Part shown: piece after piece, positions 23,716 through 35,552 of the stretch
How the letters are laid out: each line of letters opens with the position of its first letter
Numbering within the stretch: position 1 is the first letter of the stretch
Source of the DNA: Botryotinia globosa
Taxonomy: Eukaryota; Ascomycota; Leotiomycetes; Helotiales; Sclerotiniaceae
DNA length: 64,000 nt
Direction of reading: 5' to 3'
NCBI GenBank assembly: GCA_014898425.1
Contig: RCSZ01000015.1
Coordinates: 682,001-746,000, forward strand
Position numbers and translations under genes: made by a program
Notes under the pieces: model-generated
Database searches by the model: none
What the model was told of the DNA's origin: nothing
The model's input: the letters and a program-made list of their open reading frames with translations, nothing else

Positions 23716-26014
23716 ATGGCTGGCTCCAGTAGCCGCAATGCCTCTTCATACGGGGCAGAAGAGGATGAAGATGGCGCTTTGATATCGGTATGTTTATGCT
23801 GGATTTTCTCTTAGCTCGACTACAGTTGTTCCTTATCTGCATATTCTATCCATTGCTTTTATTTTTATTCATGTTCCCTTTGAATTGTGCTTGCTAATGG
23901 GTGTCTATCTCGATCAGACCCGAGGGTTAGAAGCTTTTGGTCGAAAGGTTACCACGACCGCTGGCCATCTCATAGGTCCTATCGATCCCACTTCCAGCAC
24001 CCATTATCAAAATGCCATGAGCGATTTACATAAACAACTTCGCAGACCCAATCTTCAACGCAGCGTCTTCTCCTTTGCCAAAACTACCCCGACCGATTTG
24101 GTGCGCTCCAAGTTGTCGACGTCGGAAATTCAATATCGGGCCTTGACTTTCTTGCCCGATGAACTTTTGAGGAATATTCCCGACAATGATAATAGTTATT
24201 CCTTATTCCAGGGATTTCAAGCAACGCTGCCGGAAACGAGTGAGGAGAAGGGAAAAAAGCACAAGAGGCGAATTTCGAGGGGTAGGAAACTTCTTGATAA
24301 TGCTAGTGAGGGGGGATCGGAGGGGGATGGTCCACCCAGTCTTGCGAGGTTGAAAAGAGAAAAAGCGGCTCTGAATCATCGATTGGAGATGATGGGGATT
24401 AGGAAGAATATGGCGAGTAGTGAGATTCATGGGATTGACAATAAAATCGCAAACCTTAATTCTATGAGGAGAATTGTTTTGGATAGATTGGCGGGATTGG
24501 AACAGGAAGAGTCGATGTTGGAACATGAGAGTGAGTATATTTTGCGAACGTTGAAAGTGCGGGGTATAACTAATTTTGGGGAATAGTTCTAGATGTGGAG
24601 AATCGATTGGAGGATGCTCAAGAACAAATTGATGATGCGGAAGCTTTGGGAAAATCGATCACTGGAACCGATGAAGGAGAAGATGCTGAGAATGCAGGAA
24701 TGGATTCATCATTTATGTCTGAATCGATTTACGAAAAACTTCCCTCGAGAGCAAGTACACCTTCATCGAAAGGATCAAGAAGACACAAGACGATTCGAAG
24801 AAAATCCATGCCAATTTTACATGAACATTTCGAACCGGGGTCTTCAATTCGAGAAATTCAAGCTCACGATGATATGATTACTGCTCTCGATTTCGATGTA
24901 CCATTTGGTACCATGGTATCTTCGGCTTTGGACGATTCAGTTCGAGTATGGGATATGAATGCTGGTAGATGTATAGGACTTCTTGAAGGACACACTGCAT
25001 CTGTACGAACTCTTCAAGTAGAAGATAATATCGTTGCGACTGGTTCTATGGATGCTACAATTCGATTGTGGGATTTAAGTAAAGCTCGTTATGAAGTTCA
25101 AGACAAAATCAAGGAAGAAGCAGAAGAGGAGGAGGAAGAAGAAGCAGATCAACCTGCATTTGGTGAAGCTTTGGAACAGGAAAAACAACCAATTCACATT
25201 CCACAAGGAATGATGACGGATTGTCCATTATTCACATTAGAAGCTCATGTGGATGAAGTCACAGCTCTTCATTTCCGTGGCGATACTCTTATATCTGGTT
25301 CGGCTGATAAAACATTAAGACAATGGGACTTGGAAAAAGGAAGATGTGTACAAACATTAGATGTTATGTGGGCAGCAGCACAAGCTTCGGCAACGATGGG
25401 TTCTACTGAAGGTACATGGCGGCAAACTGGACGTTTACCAGATGCAACAGCGGATTTCGTAGGTGCGGTACAAGTTTTTGATGCGGCACTTGCTTGTGGT
25501 ACTGCTGATGGAATGGTTCGTTTATGGGATTTGAGAAGTGGTCAGGTGCACAGGAGTTTGGTGGGACATACAGGTCCTGTTACTTGTTTACAATTTGATG
25601 ATGTTCATTTGGTTACAGGTAGTTTGGATAGGAGTATTAGGGTATGTTATCCGAGTTTTTGCTTTTTGTTTTATTACTTTATGATATGTGGGAGGGTGTT
25701 ATTTGGATCATTGACTAATAATCAGATAGATCTGGGATCTCCGAACGGGAGCAATCTATGATGCTTATGCTTATGATTCACCTATCACAAGTATGATGTT
25801 TGATACAAGACGTATTATAGCGGCGGCTGGAGAAGATGTGGTTAAGGTGTATGATAAAACGGATGGTAGACATTGGGATTGTGGGGTTGGTGCTGAGAGA
25901 GAAGGAGATATGACGGAAGCGGATGAGAACAATATCGTGGGGAAATGTAGGGTTAAGGATGGGTATATGGTTGAGGGAAGGAGGAGTGGTATAGTGGGGA
26001 TTTGGAGTTGTTAA
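23716..26014 (+). CDS. MDV1: Mitochondrial division adaptor, Mdv1/Caf4 (GarA) family WD40 protein
   Basis: Exons 23716-23787, 23918-24530, 24587-25641, 25730-26014, in frame to 674 residues. The N-terminal region carries the Fis1-binding part of the family ([44 protein letters not shown]). A coiled coil follows near 185-260 ([23 protein letters not shown] to [18 protein letters not shown]). A WD40 propeller fills the C-terminal half from about residue 330 ([33 protein letters not shown], then [38 protein letters not shown]). An acidic insertion ([13 protein letters not shown]) sits between WD repeats. Mdv1 links Fis1 on the mitochondrial outer membrane to the dynamin Dnm1 for fission. The last intron (25642-25729) breaks the codon run before [11 protein letters not shown]. 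Confidence 0.93.
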
Positions 26015-26450
26015 ATCTTTGGGGAGGGGGTTTGATAGATGAGATGATGCATGGTTTATTAGAGATTGGGACTCATTACCTTTCTTGATATTGGCATTAG
26101 ATTCTGGCAAAGAGGATCGGTGGTTAGAATCAGATTTATGTATGTATGCATAGATGAATGGATGCATGGGCGTGGATGCATGGGCGTGGATGGTATAGTG
26201 GTGTGGATCGTGTGGATGGATAGTGTGGATGGATGGATTCATGGACCATACACTATATACATACATACATACATACGAATGAATGAACGAATCAATATAT
26301 TTGGAGTATTATTGTGTGTGGATGTTTATACTTATATGGGATTTTGGGAACATCTTTTGTATGTTGATTTCTGGGTTTTGGTTTTGATTTTAAGTTCTGG
26401 GGTTGTGTAGATTGGTTGCTTGATTTATACTGTTTGTGTGGATGGATGGA

Positions 26451-26492
26451 TGAGAGGGATGAGAGGGATGAGAGGGATGAGAGGGATGAGAT
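26451..26492. repeat. 9-bp tandem repeat GAGAGGGAT
   Basis: Four to five direct copies, read directly. Confidence 0.88.
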
Positions 26493-26837
26493 GGAGGGAC
26501 TGGGTTGAAACAAGATAGGAGAAAGGTTAGAGAAAGAAGATAGGATGAGATTGAATTTGAGATTGGATTGAGATTGAATAGATTAGAATGGATAGGAAAG
26601 AGAGTGGGATTGATTAGATTGAGATTGAGATTAGATTGGATTGAGATAAGATTGGATTGGATTGAGATTGATTAGATTGAGATTGAGATAAGATTGGATT
26701 GAGATGAGATTGGATTGGATTGAACTAAGATGGATTAGATTAGAATATAATGAAATGGAGAAAGAAGATGGAGTATTGCAATTATCTATGTCGGGTAGGT
26801 GAAGAACATCCATGGCTTCAATGGGTTGAGGTTGGGG

Positions 26838-27066
26838 ATGCGGGGTGGAGGGTGGAGGGTGGAGGGTGGAGGGGTGTGTGGTTGTGTGGTTGGGAGAGGA
26901 GGGGGAGAAGTGGGAGAGCTTGGGTTTGTGGTGGAGGATGTGGTGGGGAGTGGGGAAGTGGGGAGGTGGAAGTGGAGAGGTGGAGGTGGAAGTGGAGAGG
27001 TGGAAGTGGAGTGGAGAGGAGAGTAGAGTGGAAGTGGAGAGGAGAGGAGAGTAGAGTGGAGAGGGG
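26838..27066. repeat. Polypurine tract (GGAGGGT / GGTGGAAGTGGAGA units)
   Basis: Over 200 bp of near-continuous purine-plus-T sequence on the plus strand with overlapping short repeats. Open on both strands by composition only. Confidence 0.85.
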
Positions 27067-27186
27067 GTAGATATGTATGTATCTATACATATTATTGGCA
27101 AGGTCTGAGATTCAAGGTATGAGATTCAAGTAACCTTAAAGAGCAGAAAAGGAAAAACAAGAGGAGAGAAGAAAGGATGTGAATGG

Positions 27187-27232
27187 GAAAAGATGAGAAT
27201 AGATGAGAATAGATGAGAATAGATGAGAATAA
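27187..27232. repeat. 10-bp tandem repeat AGATGAGAAT, four copies
   Basis: Four direct copies are read between GGAAA and AAAAAGAC. Confidence 0.9.
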
Positions 27233-27799
27233 AAAGACTTGTAGAATATAAATATAAATCTGAATCAAAAGTACAATATGTTATACTCGAGTATCATTTG
27301 ATAGAACATAAGATTTCTCTAGAGAGACTTGTATGTGATATGTGATACGTGTGTTTGTGGGGACTTTTGAGAGTAGTATTGGAATGCGGAGTTAGATTGA
27401 GTTGTCTTGGAGTAAATAGGCAGGTATATACATCGCTATCACAAAGTGATCGATTCACACAATAGCTTGATGGAAAGTTGTCGAGGGATATAGGAACATA
27501 TTGATGGATGAGCTGGGAAGAATCTAGGATTTCCTGATGGTTTTTAGTGTGGAGAAGCTCCATGTGCTGTTCTAAGAGATCTAGGATGGAGAGATGTATA
27601 TGTTGTCTGTGTGCATTTACTTGAGGGAATGTGATTGGAGGAGAAAGGGTGAGAGGAGAGCACCAGGTTGTTTGGGAAGGGTGCAGATAGATGTTTCCAC
27701 ATGGGTCAGTTCGTATATCTCTACCTAGATATCTATTCAAGATGGGGAAGGGGTTTAGATTGTCTAAAGACGGGATGGGATGAAAGTCTATCAGGAGGG

Positions 27800-27846
27800 C
27801 TTGGGTGAATGTCTGGGTGAATGTCTGGGTGAATGTCTGGGTGAAT
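27800..27846. repeat. 12-bp tandem repeat (CTGGGTGAATGT), about four copies
   Basis: Four direct copies. On the minus strand the array encodes repeated FTQT inside a 194-codon open frame (27294-27878) that I do not regard as a proven gene. Confidence 0.9.
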
Positions 27847-27874
27847 TTTGTATCTGGATTCGGTTTTGGGATCC

Positions 27875-28450
27875 TCAATTTGAGATGAGTTGAGTTATTG
27901 AAAGAGTCTGGATGAAGAAGGCGGATTGGATATCTGAAATGTATTGAATGGTTGAAGTGGATTGATAGATAGATTGAGACATATTGAATATCTGGAACAT
28001 GGATACTGAATGTTTGACATGGGCCCTATCCTCCGCCGTCATAACATTGGGCTTGGAAACGGGATGTTTGCCTCTTGGCTTTGATGGACCAGAAGAATTA
28101 GCACCATCATTGGCAGGAGGAGGAGGAGCAGAAGGAGGAGTGCAACATTTGTTGGAGCTGTTGCTGGTGCTGCTGCTGCTTTTGTTGCTGTTGCTGCTGC
28201 TGCTGCTTTTGTTGCTTCTGCTGCTTAAATTGCAGCTTCCCTGACAGCAAGAAGCTCGTCGCGAAGTTCCTGGGTTAGAGCATACCCTTGGAACGGATAT
28301 CGTGGATGTTCCACATTGAAATCCTTGTTCTTGACGACTGTGACAAATTTATTAGCTTACACAACGAAATGCATGAAAAATGATCGATTTTACTCACAAA
28401 TTTAGCGAAGCGCGCAATATTTCAAATCTAACTATGTTAGGGTATTTCAT
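27875..28450 (-). CDS. Uncertain two-exon ORF with CAG-type repeat
   Basis: A model with exons (minus) 28450-28398 and 28337-27875 gives 171 residues. It has an ATG, a good GTGAGT donor, a GCTAATA branch site and a CACAG acceptor. The product is rich in Ser, Asn and Pro (CNLSSRSNKSSSSSNSNKSS, then APPPPANDGANSSGPSKPRG, then SKPNVMTAEDRAHVKHS). A competing frame through the same second exon reads NVEHPRYPFQGYALTQELRD and LLAVREAAI before a stop at the start of the CAG/CAA tract; it looks more protein-like. I cannot tell which frame is real, or whether repeat slippage has split one older gene. No function is offered. Confidence 0.3.
28142..28229. repeat. Interrupted trinucleotide (CAG/CTG) repeat
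   Basis: Plus strand reads repeated GCTGCTGCT and TTGTTGCT; on the minus strand it encodes Gln, Ser or Ala runs depending on frame. Confidence 0.85.
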
Positions 28451-31400
28451 GATAATTACCAAATTAGGAATTAGGAATTTCAATTACCGAGCCAACAAGG
28501 GGCTTTCTATATTTCACTCCACAAAAACCAGAGCAATAGAGAAGCTTGAAGTATTAAAACCAATGTATCATATATTCCTACAGTCTCAGTCTCAGTCTCA
28601 GTCCTTGTATCCTACCTGAGAATGTCTAATAATCTTTGAAAACTTCGATATGTTATCGGTCATGAGGGTCGAAGGTTATACATATATTGAATCATAGGAG
28701 ACTGGGGCATGATTCGTTTTCTTTCAAAGACTTTCCTTCACTCCATAGAGTTAGATTTGAGTTTATATTGTTAGTACTGAATGTATACATCGGACGACAG
28801 TCAGTATTTGAGAGTTGGTTGTTGAACATTGAGAAATCATTTTGGACAGTAGTTGGATGGTTGGAATTACCTACAACGGAAACTCAGGGATGATAGAATT
28901 CATTTATGGTAAAGTTCCGTTTCCTCAGTGTCCATAATAATGACATTGGGAGAAGTGTGAAATGAACATATGGTATAAGGTGTTTGGTGAGAGCGAAACA
29001 TGTTGACTTGTTCGACATATAGGCCACGAGAGACTCAGGTCTGTTAGCTAGCAATGAACTATTTATGTGCTTCATAACAAGCAAACGCCATCATGTTTGT
29101 AGTGAGTTCTTGGTAGAAAAGTAATATGATTGATGAGAAAGAGTCAAGTGTGATATAATTATACAACCAAAAATGAAAACTATTCGCTTCCATTGAATCG
29201 ATTCACAATCTACCTAGGTCCTCATAAATATAAGTTTAAGATATCAAATTAATAAAAAACCACAGCTGCGCGCCAATCAATTATTCAATTTTGATCAATC
29301 ATCATATCAAGATGGCACATGAATGCATATAATGAAGAGCCCATAAGTAGTACGAGATGTCTAGACACAATATGTTAATTGGTTATCTGAAAGAGAGTCA
29401 AACAATAGAGGTTATCATAAGTATTCATGCTTAACTGGCTCTTCAATGATCAAGTCTAGATCCGATAACAAAGAGCCTCATACATACAGCTCTCTAATCT
29501 GCTACGCTGTTTGATTGCCCAAGTCTAGACTCGAAAGTAGAGAAAAGGAGTAGGAAGTACTATCCCCTATACCGCTGAGAATGGGCTCCAAAAGTGATCC
29601 GTGCGATATATCCTGAATGATAAAGTCTTATTAAATAAAATAGCTATTTTAATAGATTTTCAATTATATTTTTTATATTATTAAATCTTGATTTCAAATA
29701 TCGATTTTTTATAATTTCAAAAAAAAAAAAAGATTGAGATTTAGTATATATTATTATATTAGAAGTTTTGATATAGAAAAAATATTGATTGAATTTTATA
29801 TCAAAAAATAAATATAAATATTGGATTAAATTCAAGGAATCTTAATAATCTAATTGATCAATAAGATTCTATTAAGCGAGGGAGCCCATTCTCAGCGATA
29901 TAGAGGATAATGCCATTGAGCCTGGGAAGACTTTTCATTGTCGAATTCACATTTAAGCAATTAAAAGTATCATGAGGCTATAAAGATTGATAACCTGACT
30001 GTCTGTATCTGGAGACAGATAATGGCGAGTATTGGATACAATATCTTGGACCATGTCAGTCACTCTATATGCTCTCAATTTAGATTGAAGCTTCTCTGTG
30101 ACTACCTGCTCATTATAATACTTGACAGCCAACAAAGAGACATGGATACTATCCCGGTTTAGAGAAGACACATGCATCACCGGGTAGGTACTAACAGATA
30201 CCACAAAGCTACCCGATTCATGTATCCGAATGTTTACTCGACTAATTCTCATTCTGATATAGCCGGATGAGTATATGTTTACTAACATTGCCTGAAAGTG
30301 AGATCATAACATAGGTTGCGCAACCACACTTGCATTGCATATATTCTCCTGGGCCGATACCAACTGCTGTGCCAGTTTTTTTGTAATGAAGCCACATCAC
30401 CAGGGAAGCCACCACCAAAGCTTCTAGAATGTCATCAACATGAATATGGTATGTCATCTGCATGAACCAATCGGTGCCGCCGCTGTGCGACGGCTTGGAA
30501 TATGTTCAGAAGCCTATTCAATGCCCTTGCAAGTGGATGTTTTCCGGTAAGCTTGAAAATCATCAGATGGTAAGGAAGGCTTTAATCATGAGGCAATGGT
30601 TTACGAGTGATTATGGATGGTAGCCACGATCCTATGACGTGCTTGAAAGTCCGTCTTGCAATTAGCCAAGGAGAAGGCAATCAACTAAGAGGATCTTTCA
30701 CCGTTCACCCATGAAATTTGGCTGGTATGCACTTGATGAATGATGTTGGCCCAAATCAACATCCGTAAAGGTGCATATCTTAGTGTTGCAGTGGGTTGGT
30801 GAATAATTTTGTTCTGCGGTGAGCACTTGGCACTTGACAGATTTCTGCACAAATAGTCATCCGATTGTTCATCAACGAAAAGTCAGCTTACTCATATATA
30901 TATCCTCGGGAGTCATGTCACCCAAGCTCCAACGAGGCAAAAAGAATGACGCCCTTCCTTTGGAAAAATCCTAGCTACAACGTTGCAACGAATGCCAAGA
31001 TCTTTTTGTCCCACCCCGCCTTCCCTCGGTACTTGAGAAATTATCCCTTGAACTCGTAAGCGATAAATAAGCTTCTAGATCTATGCAAGATTCCCTTCGA
31101 CGCTAATACTACTATATTAAGACATGCATTTACGATGGGTGGATGATGAGGTCATAGGATGGAACTAATTCTACTCAAAAAATCCTTCAATACCAGTGTG
31201 GAAGCAATGTGAGACAACCAACTCATCAGCAAAGGCGAGACATACTGATGCTAAGAATTCAAGGCAACAAAAGGGGGAGTCTTATTCTCTTCCTCAACGG
31301 TTTTAGATACACAGCCTAATCACTACAGAGAATATACGGGCACTTATCGGAGGCGAATCGAGTTTGTGTAACACAGGGAATAACAGATGACATAGACGTC

Positions 31401-32034
31401 AAGAAACTTAATAGCCAACCATCAATATACTAGTGGTATAGACCAAAGGTTGTATAGAATTATAATATCATTTCTTGGGGTACTATGAGGTATCAATCTA
31501 TGCTGTACCGCAAGTCAAGTCAATCCCATCCTTGCTTTGTTTCCCCCGCAAAACTACAGCATGAAAGTCACTTCTCCAACTCGAATGACCAGCTAACATT
31601 CTTGAAACCAAAGTAGCCAGAGTATGTATAGCCACTGGAGGTCATCAAAATCACAACGTAGATATCAAGTTATCCAAATGACACTTTGAAGATGGAAAAA
31701 TAGTTTTCAAAGTAGATAGGTATAAATTTCAAATAAGCTCATAGTACACAAAAATCCCCGAATCTGAAAAGAAAATCTCTAAAACCACATCTCTAAACTC
31801 CCCCCCAAAACAATCTGCGCGAGCAGGAAGATCTAAGCCGTCTAGAAAGAAAGCAAAGCAAGAAGGTATAATAAAACAACTGCAAACCCCCTCCTCCCCA
31901 ACAAACCGAAAACGAAAACAAACAAACACCCCTCAAGAATCAATCAATGAAAATGCTCCCCCTTAAATATTGCACAGTAAGAATACATCCTCCACCATCT
32001 CCATCAAACCTCATATCGATATGCATACTCCCAC
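28451..32034. other. Gene-poor region with a TIR element and coding-like scraps
   Basis: 3.6 kb with no gene I can name. Two overlapping minus-strand open frames (30242-30463 and 29953-30288) have protein-like composition but no known motif, and no splice that joins them in frame. The TIR element at 29563-29907 is listed separately. The rest is AT-rich non-coding sequence, including the 3' side of the secreted-protein gene. Confidence 0.55.
29563..29907. mobile_element. Small non-autonomous TIR element (MITE-like), very AT-rich interior
   Basis: Left (29563-29589) and right (29881-29907) ends are 27-bp inverted repeats matching at 25 positions; both mismatches are C/T transitions. The shared inner part is CGCTGAGAATGGGCTCC. 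The element is flanked by TA on both sides (29561-29562 and 29908-29909), the target duplication expected of Tc1/mariner-type transposases. About 290 bp of extremely AT-rich interior has no coding capacity. The transitions and AT bias fit repeat-induced point mutation, but that is inference. The transposon family was not identified. Confidence 0.8.
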
Positions 32035-32700
32035 TTAGTAAGAGAAAGGACCAATAAGATTCCCATGCGACTTTCCCTGACTCGTCAAAATCGCACTAAC
32101 ATTCTTCATCGCACTCTCATGAAACTCCTGGAAATCAAAGTCCACACTGAAACAAGCATAGATATTCCACAACCAACTGCTAGAGCTCGATCCAATAGCA
32201 TGCACATCCATGATATCCCAAGTTCCTCCAAGAATCCCCGGCGCGCCAGTTGTCATGTTGAAATAGAAAGGCGCGTCGGCCATTTGGAATTTCTGGAAGA
32301 AGCCAGCATTGTTAGGATAGGATTTCCATTGTGTGAGTTCTTCGGTGATGGGATAGACGCCCGCGCCGGGAATACCGCCTAAGAGGTTACGCTTTGCGCC
32401 GGTAACGAACCCGGTACCGATGGTGGACTCGGGAGCAGTTCCGAACCAGGAGGTTACGAGGAAATCGCCGATGATGGATTTGAGATCAGGAACAGAGGCA
32501 GGAATGATGGCAACAGAAGTTGAGACTTGATAGTAGGTCCCTGCTGGGCAGGAGCAAGGTCGAGGAGTTGGTCCGCAAACAGGGAGCTTGGGTGGGGAAG
32601 GGGTGGGGCGAGACTTGGATAGAGAGTCTATGGTGGCCGCAGCTGGTAAAGCTAGGACTGAAGCGATGAGAGGAGCGATTGCGAGGATAGAGAAACGCAT
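32035..32700 (-). CDS. Secreted protein of unknown function (polyketide-cyclase-like size and pattern)
   Basis: One intronless frame of 221 residues. The N-terminus MRFSILAIAPLIASVLALPA is a clear signal peptide with a likely cut after ALPAAA. A proline-rich region with cysteines (PPKLPVCGPTPRPCSCPAGT) is followed by a domain with STSVAIIPASVPDLKSIIGD, GFVTGAKRNLLGG, ELTQWKSYP, FQKFQMADAPFYF and GTWDIMDVHAIG. The pattern of alternating strands recalls SRPBCC/polyketide-cyclase-like folds found in small secreted fungal proteins, but this is a weak structural guess. An N-glycosylation site is at NMT and another at NVS. A CGGCTCCG site of the cluster motif lies 316 bp upstream of the start, so it may belong to the regulon. 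Effector-like role possible, not shown. Confidence 0.8.
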   Translation of the reverse strand: MRFSILAIAPLIASVLALPAAATIDSLSKSRPTPSPPKLPVCGPTPRPCSCPAGTYYQVSTSVAIIPASVPDLKSIIGDFLVTSWFGTAPESTIGTGFVTGAKRNLLGGIPGAGVYPITEELTQWKSYPNNAGFFQKFQMADAPFYFNMTTGAPGILGGTWDIMDVHAIGSSSSSWLWNIYACFSVDFDFQEFHESAMKNVSAILTSQGKSHGNLIGPFSY

Positions 32701-33015
32701 TTTGATTGCTTTTTTTTGATTGCTACTTTAGTGAAGATTGTATGAAGAGGCTTGTAGAAGACTTTTGAAGTGCTGATTGATTGTGGTGAATTCTGTAGGT
32801 AATCTGAAGATTGTTCTTGTTGATGAAATTGCTAGTATTGCTGTATTGTTTTTTTTATGTTGTCGATGCTTGAGATGATGATGATGATGATGATGATGAA
32901 AAGAAATTTGATATCTGGAAATCAAGATCTTCTTATACGTTTTCGAGCACAAGAATCCCATAGCCACAAGCTATATCAGTCTTCCCAAACCTCACGACTT
33001 CATAGCATTCACTGG

Positions 33016-33024
33016 CGGCTCCGA
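33016..33024 (-). promoter_or_regulatory. CGGANCCG cluster motif (TCGGAGCCG on minus strand)
   Basis: Inverted CGG triplets with 2-nt spacer, 316 bp upstream of the secreted-protein start. Candidate Zn2Cys6 site; see the motif finding. Confidence 0.45.
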
Positions 33025-33632
33025 AAAGTCTTGTCTCAAGCTCAAAGCTCAAAGCTCAAACGGCAGAGAATCCTACAATTAGATTTTCGAGAACTGTGCC
33101 CCACGTGGATGACAGCGATGTAAGTTGTGGAGTGCATCAAAATAGATCCTACAATTCCAAATCCTTGGTTCAGTATCCCACTTTAGGTTCTTGCTGATAG
33201 CAAAGCCCCTCTGATAGCAGCTTAACAGGGGCTGAGATCTCGGTTTTCACGTGGATGACTGCATTTCTGATCGTACCTTACAGAGATCAACCCTTTCATT
33301 CGGTGCTCAATCTGAAATCTAAGAGCCAAGAGCTCAGAACCCCTGAAAGCCATGTGCTGAATAGACTTGTACGTCGTATTCTACTCTAGTAGGCATGGTA
33401 GCAAGGCTGAAAACGTGGTTGAGATGCATGGTGAGAATGATCGGATGCTGCATGCAGCATGACTCGGAAATCTATCCGAGACGCAGGCGCTTGGAAGATT
33501 GGAAGGATTGAGCCTCAAAGCTAATGGCTCCGATATTACGAGTGATTTTCGTCTAATTGTGAGTCTTGCCAGGGGCTGACATCGCTAGTGCTTCTTCATC
33601 TGACAAGTAAGCGAAGGGACGAGACAATTTTA

Positions 33633-33642
33633 TCGGATCCGG
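33633..33642 (+). promoter_or_regulatory. TCGGATCCGG motif upstream of P450
   Basis: Ten-base palindrome-like site 239 bp before the P450 start. The same ten bases occur at 43031-43040. Confidence 0.55.
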
Positions 33643-33880
33643 TGACCGGACATCTATCGACCGACCGGATATATGGATTCATATCTTATCATGTAGCTTA
33701 TTATAATCGGAATGACTCCATTTCAAAGTGATAAGCAGCGGATTTCGGTCTACGTGCTCCGGCGTCGTCGGATTAGATATATCCATATTCTCTTGGTACT
33801 GAGAATATCATGACAGATGGCATATAAGTTTGCTCCTTCCTGGTGTTCTCAGCATCACTATTGATCATTCAGCAGATAAA

Positions 33881-35552
33881 ATGTTTCCAAATACTCTTAT
33901 TGCAGGGCAATTTGTCATCGCAGTTGTCTTATGCGGCTGTTTTATTTTCAGGAAGCCTTTGACGGCGACATGTAATAGTATCCTTTCAAGGGTTCTTAAC
34001 GTAAGTTGCTGCGCCCCCATAACATCACATGTTCTCAATTTGTCATTTACATGAGACTGATTGAAAAATAGATATACTTGTCATATCGATATCCTGTCAA
34101 GCATGTCGAATTTGGACATAGACTTCCAGGTTGCGATTATGAGTTCCCCAATGGTCAGGGTGACGGTGCAAAATTTCTTTATGGAAAAGAGAACAGCGAA
34201 TTATGGGGATCAAAATATGGTTCTATCTACCATATCTGGTCAGGCCATAAACCAGAAATGTGAGTGCACCATTTGGATTTTTATCCGGGCCCAAAATCAA
34301 AAGAGAGCCAAGTTCTCATGTGAATTACAGCGTGCTCACTCAAGCTGCCGATATTCAAGCCGTATTCAGTGACTCAGATAAACATTTCAAAGCTGTGAAC
34401 AACAATTCCGGATATTTGTTGGGTCAAATACTTGGTCAATGTGTTGGTTTGATCAGTGGCCAGCAATGGAAACGTGTTCGCTCTATTGTCGAGAAACCAT
34501 TCCATCGCAGCGTCACTCCAAGATATGTTCCAATGATTGAACAACGAACAACTTCATTTTTTCAAGAACTTTGGGACTCTAAAGATTTATCACGTGGACT
34601 TATCGACCCTGCAGATGATTTGAAACTTCTCCCATTCTTGATTGTGGCTGAAGTCGTTTACGGGAAGCTAGCTCCAGATGTCGAATCCGAGCTCCGTGCA
34701 CTCGCTCCGATCCGAGAATCCTTCTTCAAGCACGTTATCTCGGGTGGGCTAACTCGCTTTGACTGGTCAGCTTACCTTCCCACACAAGCCAATAAAGACC
34801 TTGCAGCATTTAAAGAACGATGGATTGCATTCAACGAATTTGCTTACCGAAGAGCGAAGGAACAAGGTCTCAACGCCCCCATTTTGGACTTATTCGCCGC
34901 AAAAGAAATGGGAGAACTAACCGAGAATGAAATGCTGCATACTCTTGACGAGATGCTATATGCAAATCTTGATGTCACAATTGGCGGCGTGAGCTGGAAC
35001 CTCGTGTTCCTTGCATCTGACACATCCGTTCAGGATCAGTTACGAGCGGAATATCAAGCTGCCCAAAAAGAAGCCGACGAAAACGGTTTGACGCTAGAGA
35101 AATACCTGTCGAGTAGTACAACCTTCCTCGCTGCTTGTGTGTCTGAAGCTTCTCGTCTACGCCCTCTCGCTGCATTTTCTGTACCTCAAAGTATTCCCAC
35201 TCAAAGAGTTGTCGGAGGCTACGATTTTCCGGCTGGAACAAATTTTGTAATTGATTCGTATGCTTTAAATATCCGTAACTCATTCTGGGGGGAAGACAAA
35301 GCCATATACCGTCCGAGTCGTTTTATGGAAAGAACCGCAACTCAAGCACGATATAACTTTTGGAGATTTGGATTTGGTCCAAGGCAATGCATGGGAAAAT
35401 TTGTGGCAGACATATTGATACGAAATATATTAGTACATTTGGTAAGAGAGTATGAGCTATCATTGTTGAAAACCGAGGAGTGGCAGAGAAATCCTGAGAT
35501 TTGGATTAATCATCCGGATATGAAGCTGAGGTGTGTGAAAAGAGAAGGATGA
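33881..35552 (+). CDS. Cytochrome P450 monooxygenase
   Basis: Exons 33881-34000, 34072-34259, 34331-35552; 509 residues in frame. An N-terminal membrane anchor (LIAGQFVIAVVLCGCFIF) targets it to the ER. The I-helix region reads LYANLDVTIGGVSWN near 310-323, with TIGG where many P450s have AGxET. The K-helix ExxR is SEASRLRP near 373. The heme loop is FGFGPRQCMGK with the axial cysteine near 455. The 'ANLDVT..GGVSWN' I-helix and the 'YNFWRFGFGPRQCMGK' heme loop resemble P450s of diketopiperazine and ETP clusters (GliC/GliF kind); this is from memory of the family and not an alignment. It faces the secreted-protein gene across a shared promoter and converges with the Zn2Cys6 regulator. Likely role: oxidation of the NRPS product. 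Confidence 0.92.

Larger units (their letters stand above)
26015..27874. other. Gene-poor, purine-rich repeat tract
   Basis: No supported gene. It holds GGATG/GTGGATG-type repeats (26150-26240), a 9-bp GAGAGGGAT array (26451-26492), GATTGAGATT variants (26540-26745), a GGAGGGT/GGTGGAAGTGGAGA tract (26838-27066), a 10-bp AGATGAGAAT array (27187-27232) and a 12-bp array near 27800-27846. Long open frames appear on both strands here (for example minus 27294-27878), but their composition follows the repeats. Confidence 0.7.
32701..33880. promoter_or_regulatory. Divergent promoter region of secreted protein and P450
   Basis: 1.18 kb between divergent genes. It has a GATGAT trinucleotide run (32874-32898) and two motif sites: CGGCTCCG at 33016-33023 and TCGGATCCGG at 33633-33642. 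Around the second, further CCG/CGG triplets occur (GTGACCGGAC, CGACCGACCGG at about 33659-33669). Confidence 0.6.

Noticed and set aside
26631..27101. Long ORFs on both strands in the polypurine tract
   Set aside because: Low-complexity sequence lacks stop codons by composition; no motif or splice structure.
27984..28244. Poly-leucine plus-strand ORF
   Set aside because: Translation of the CTG strand of a trinucleotide repeat.
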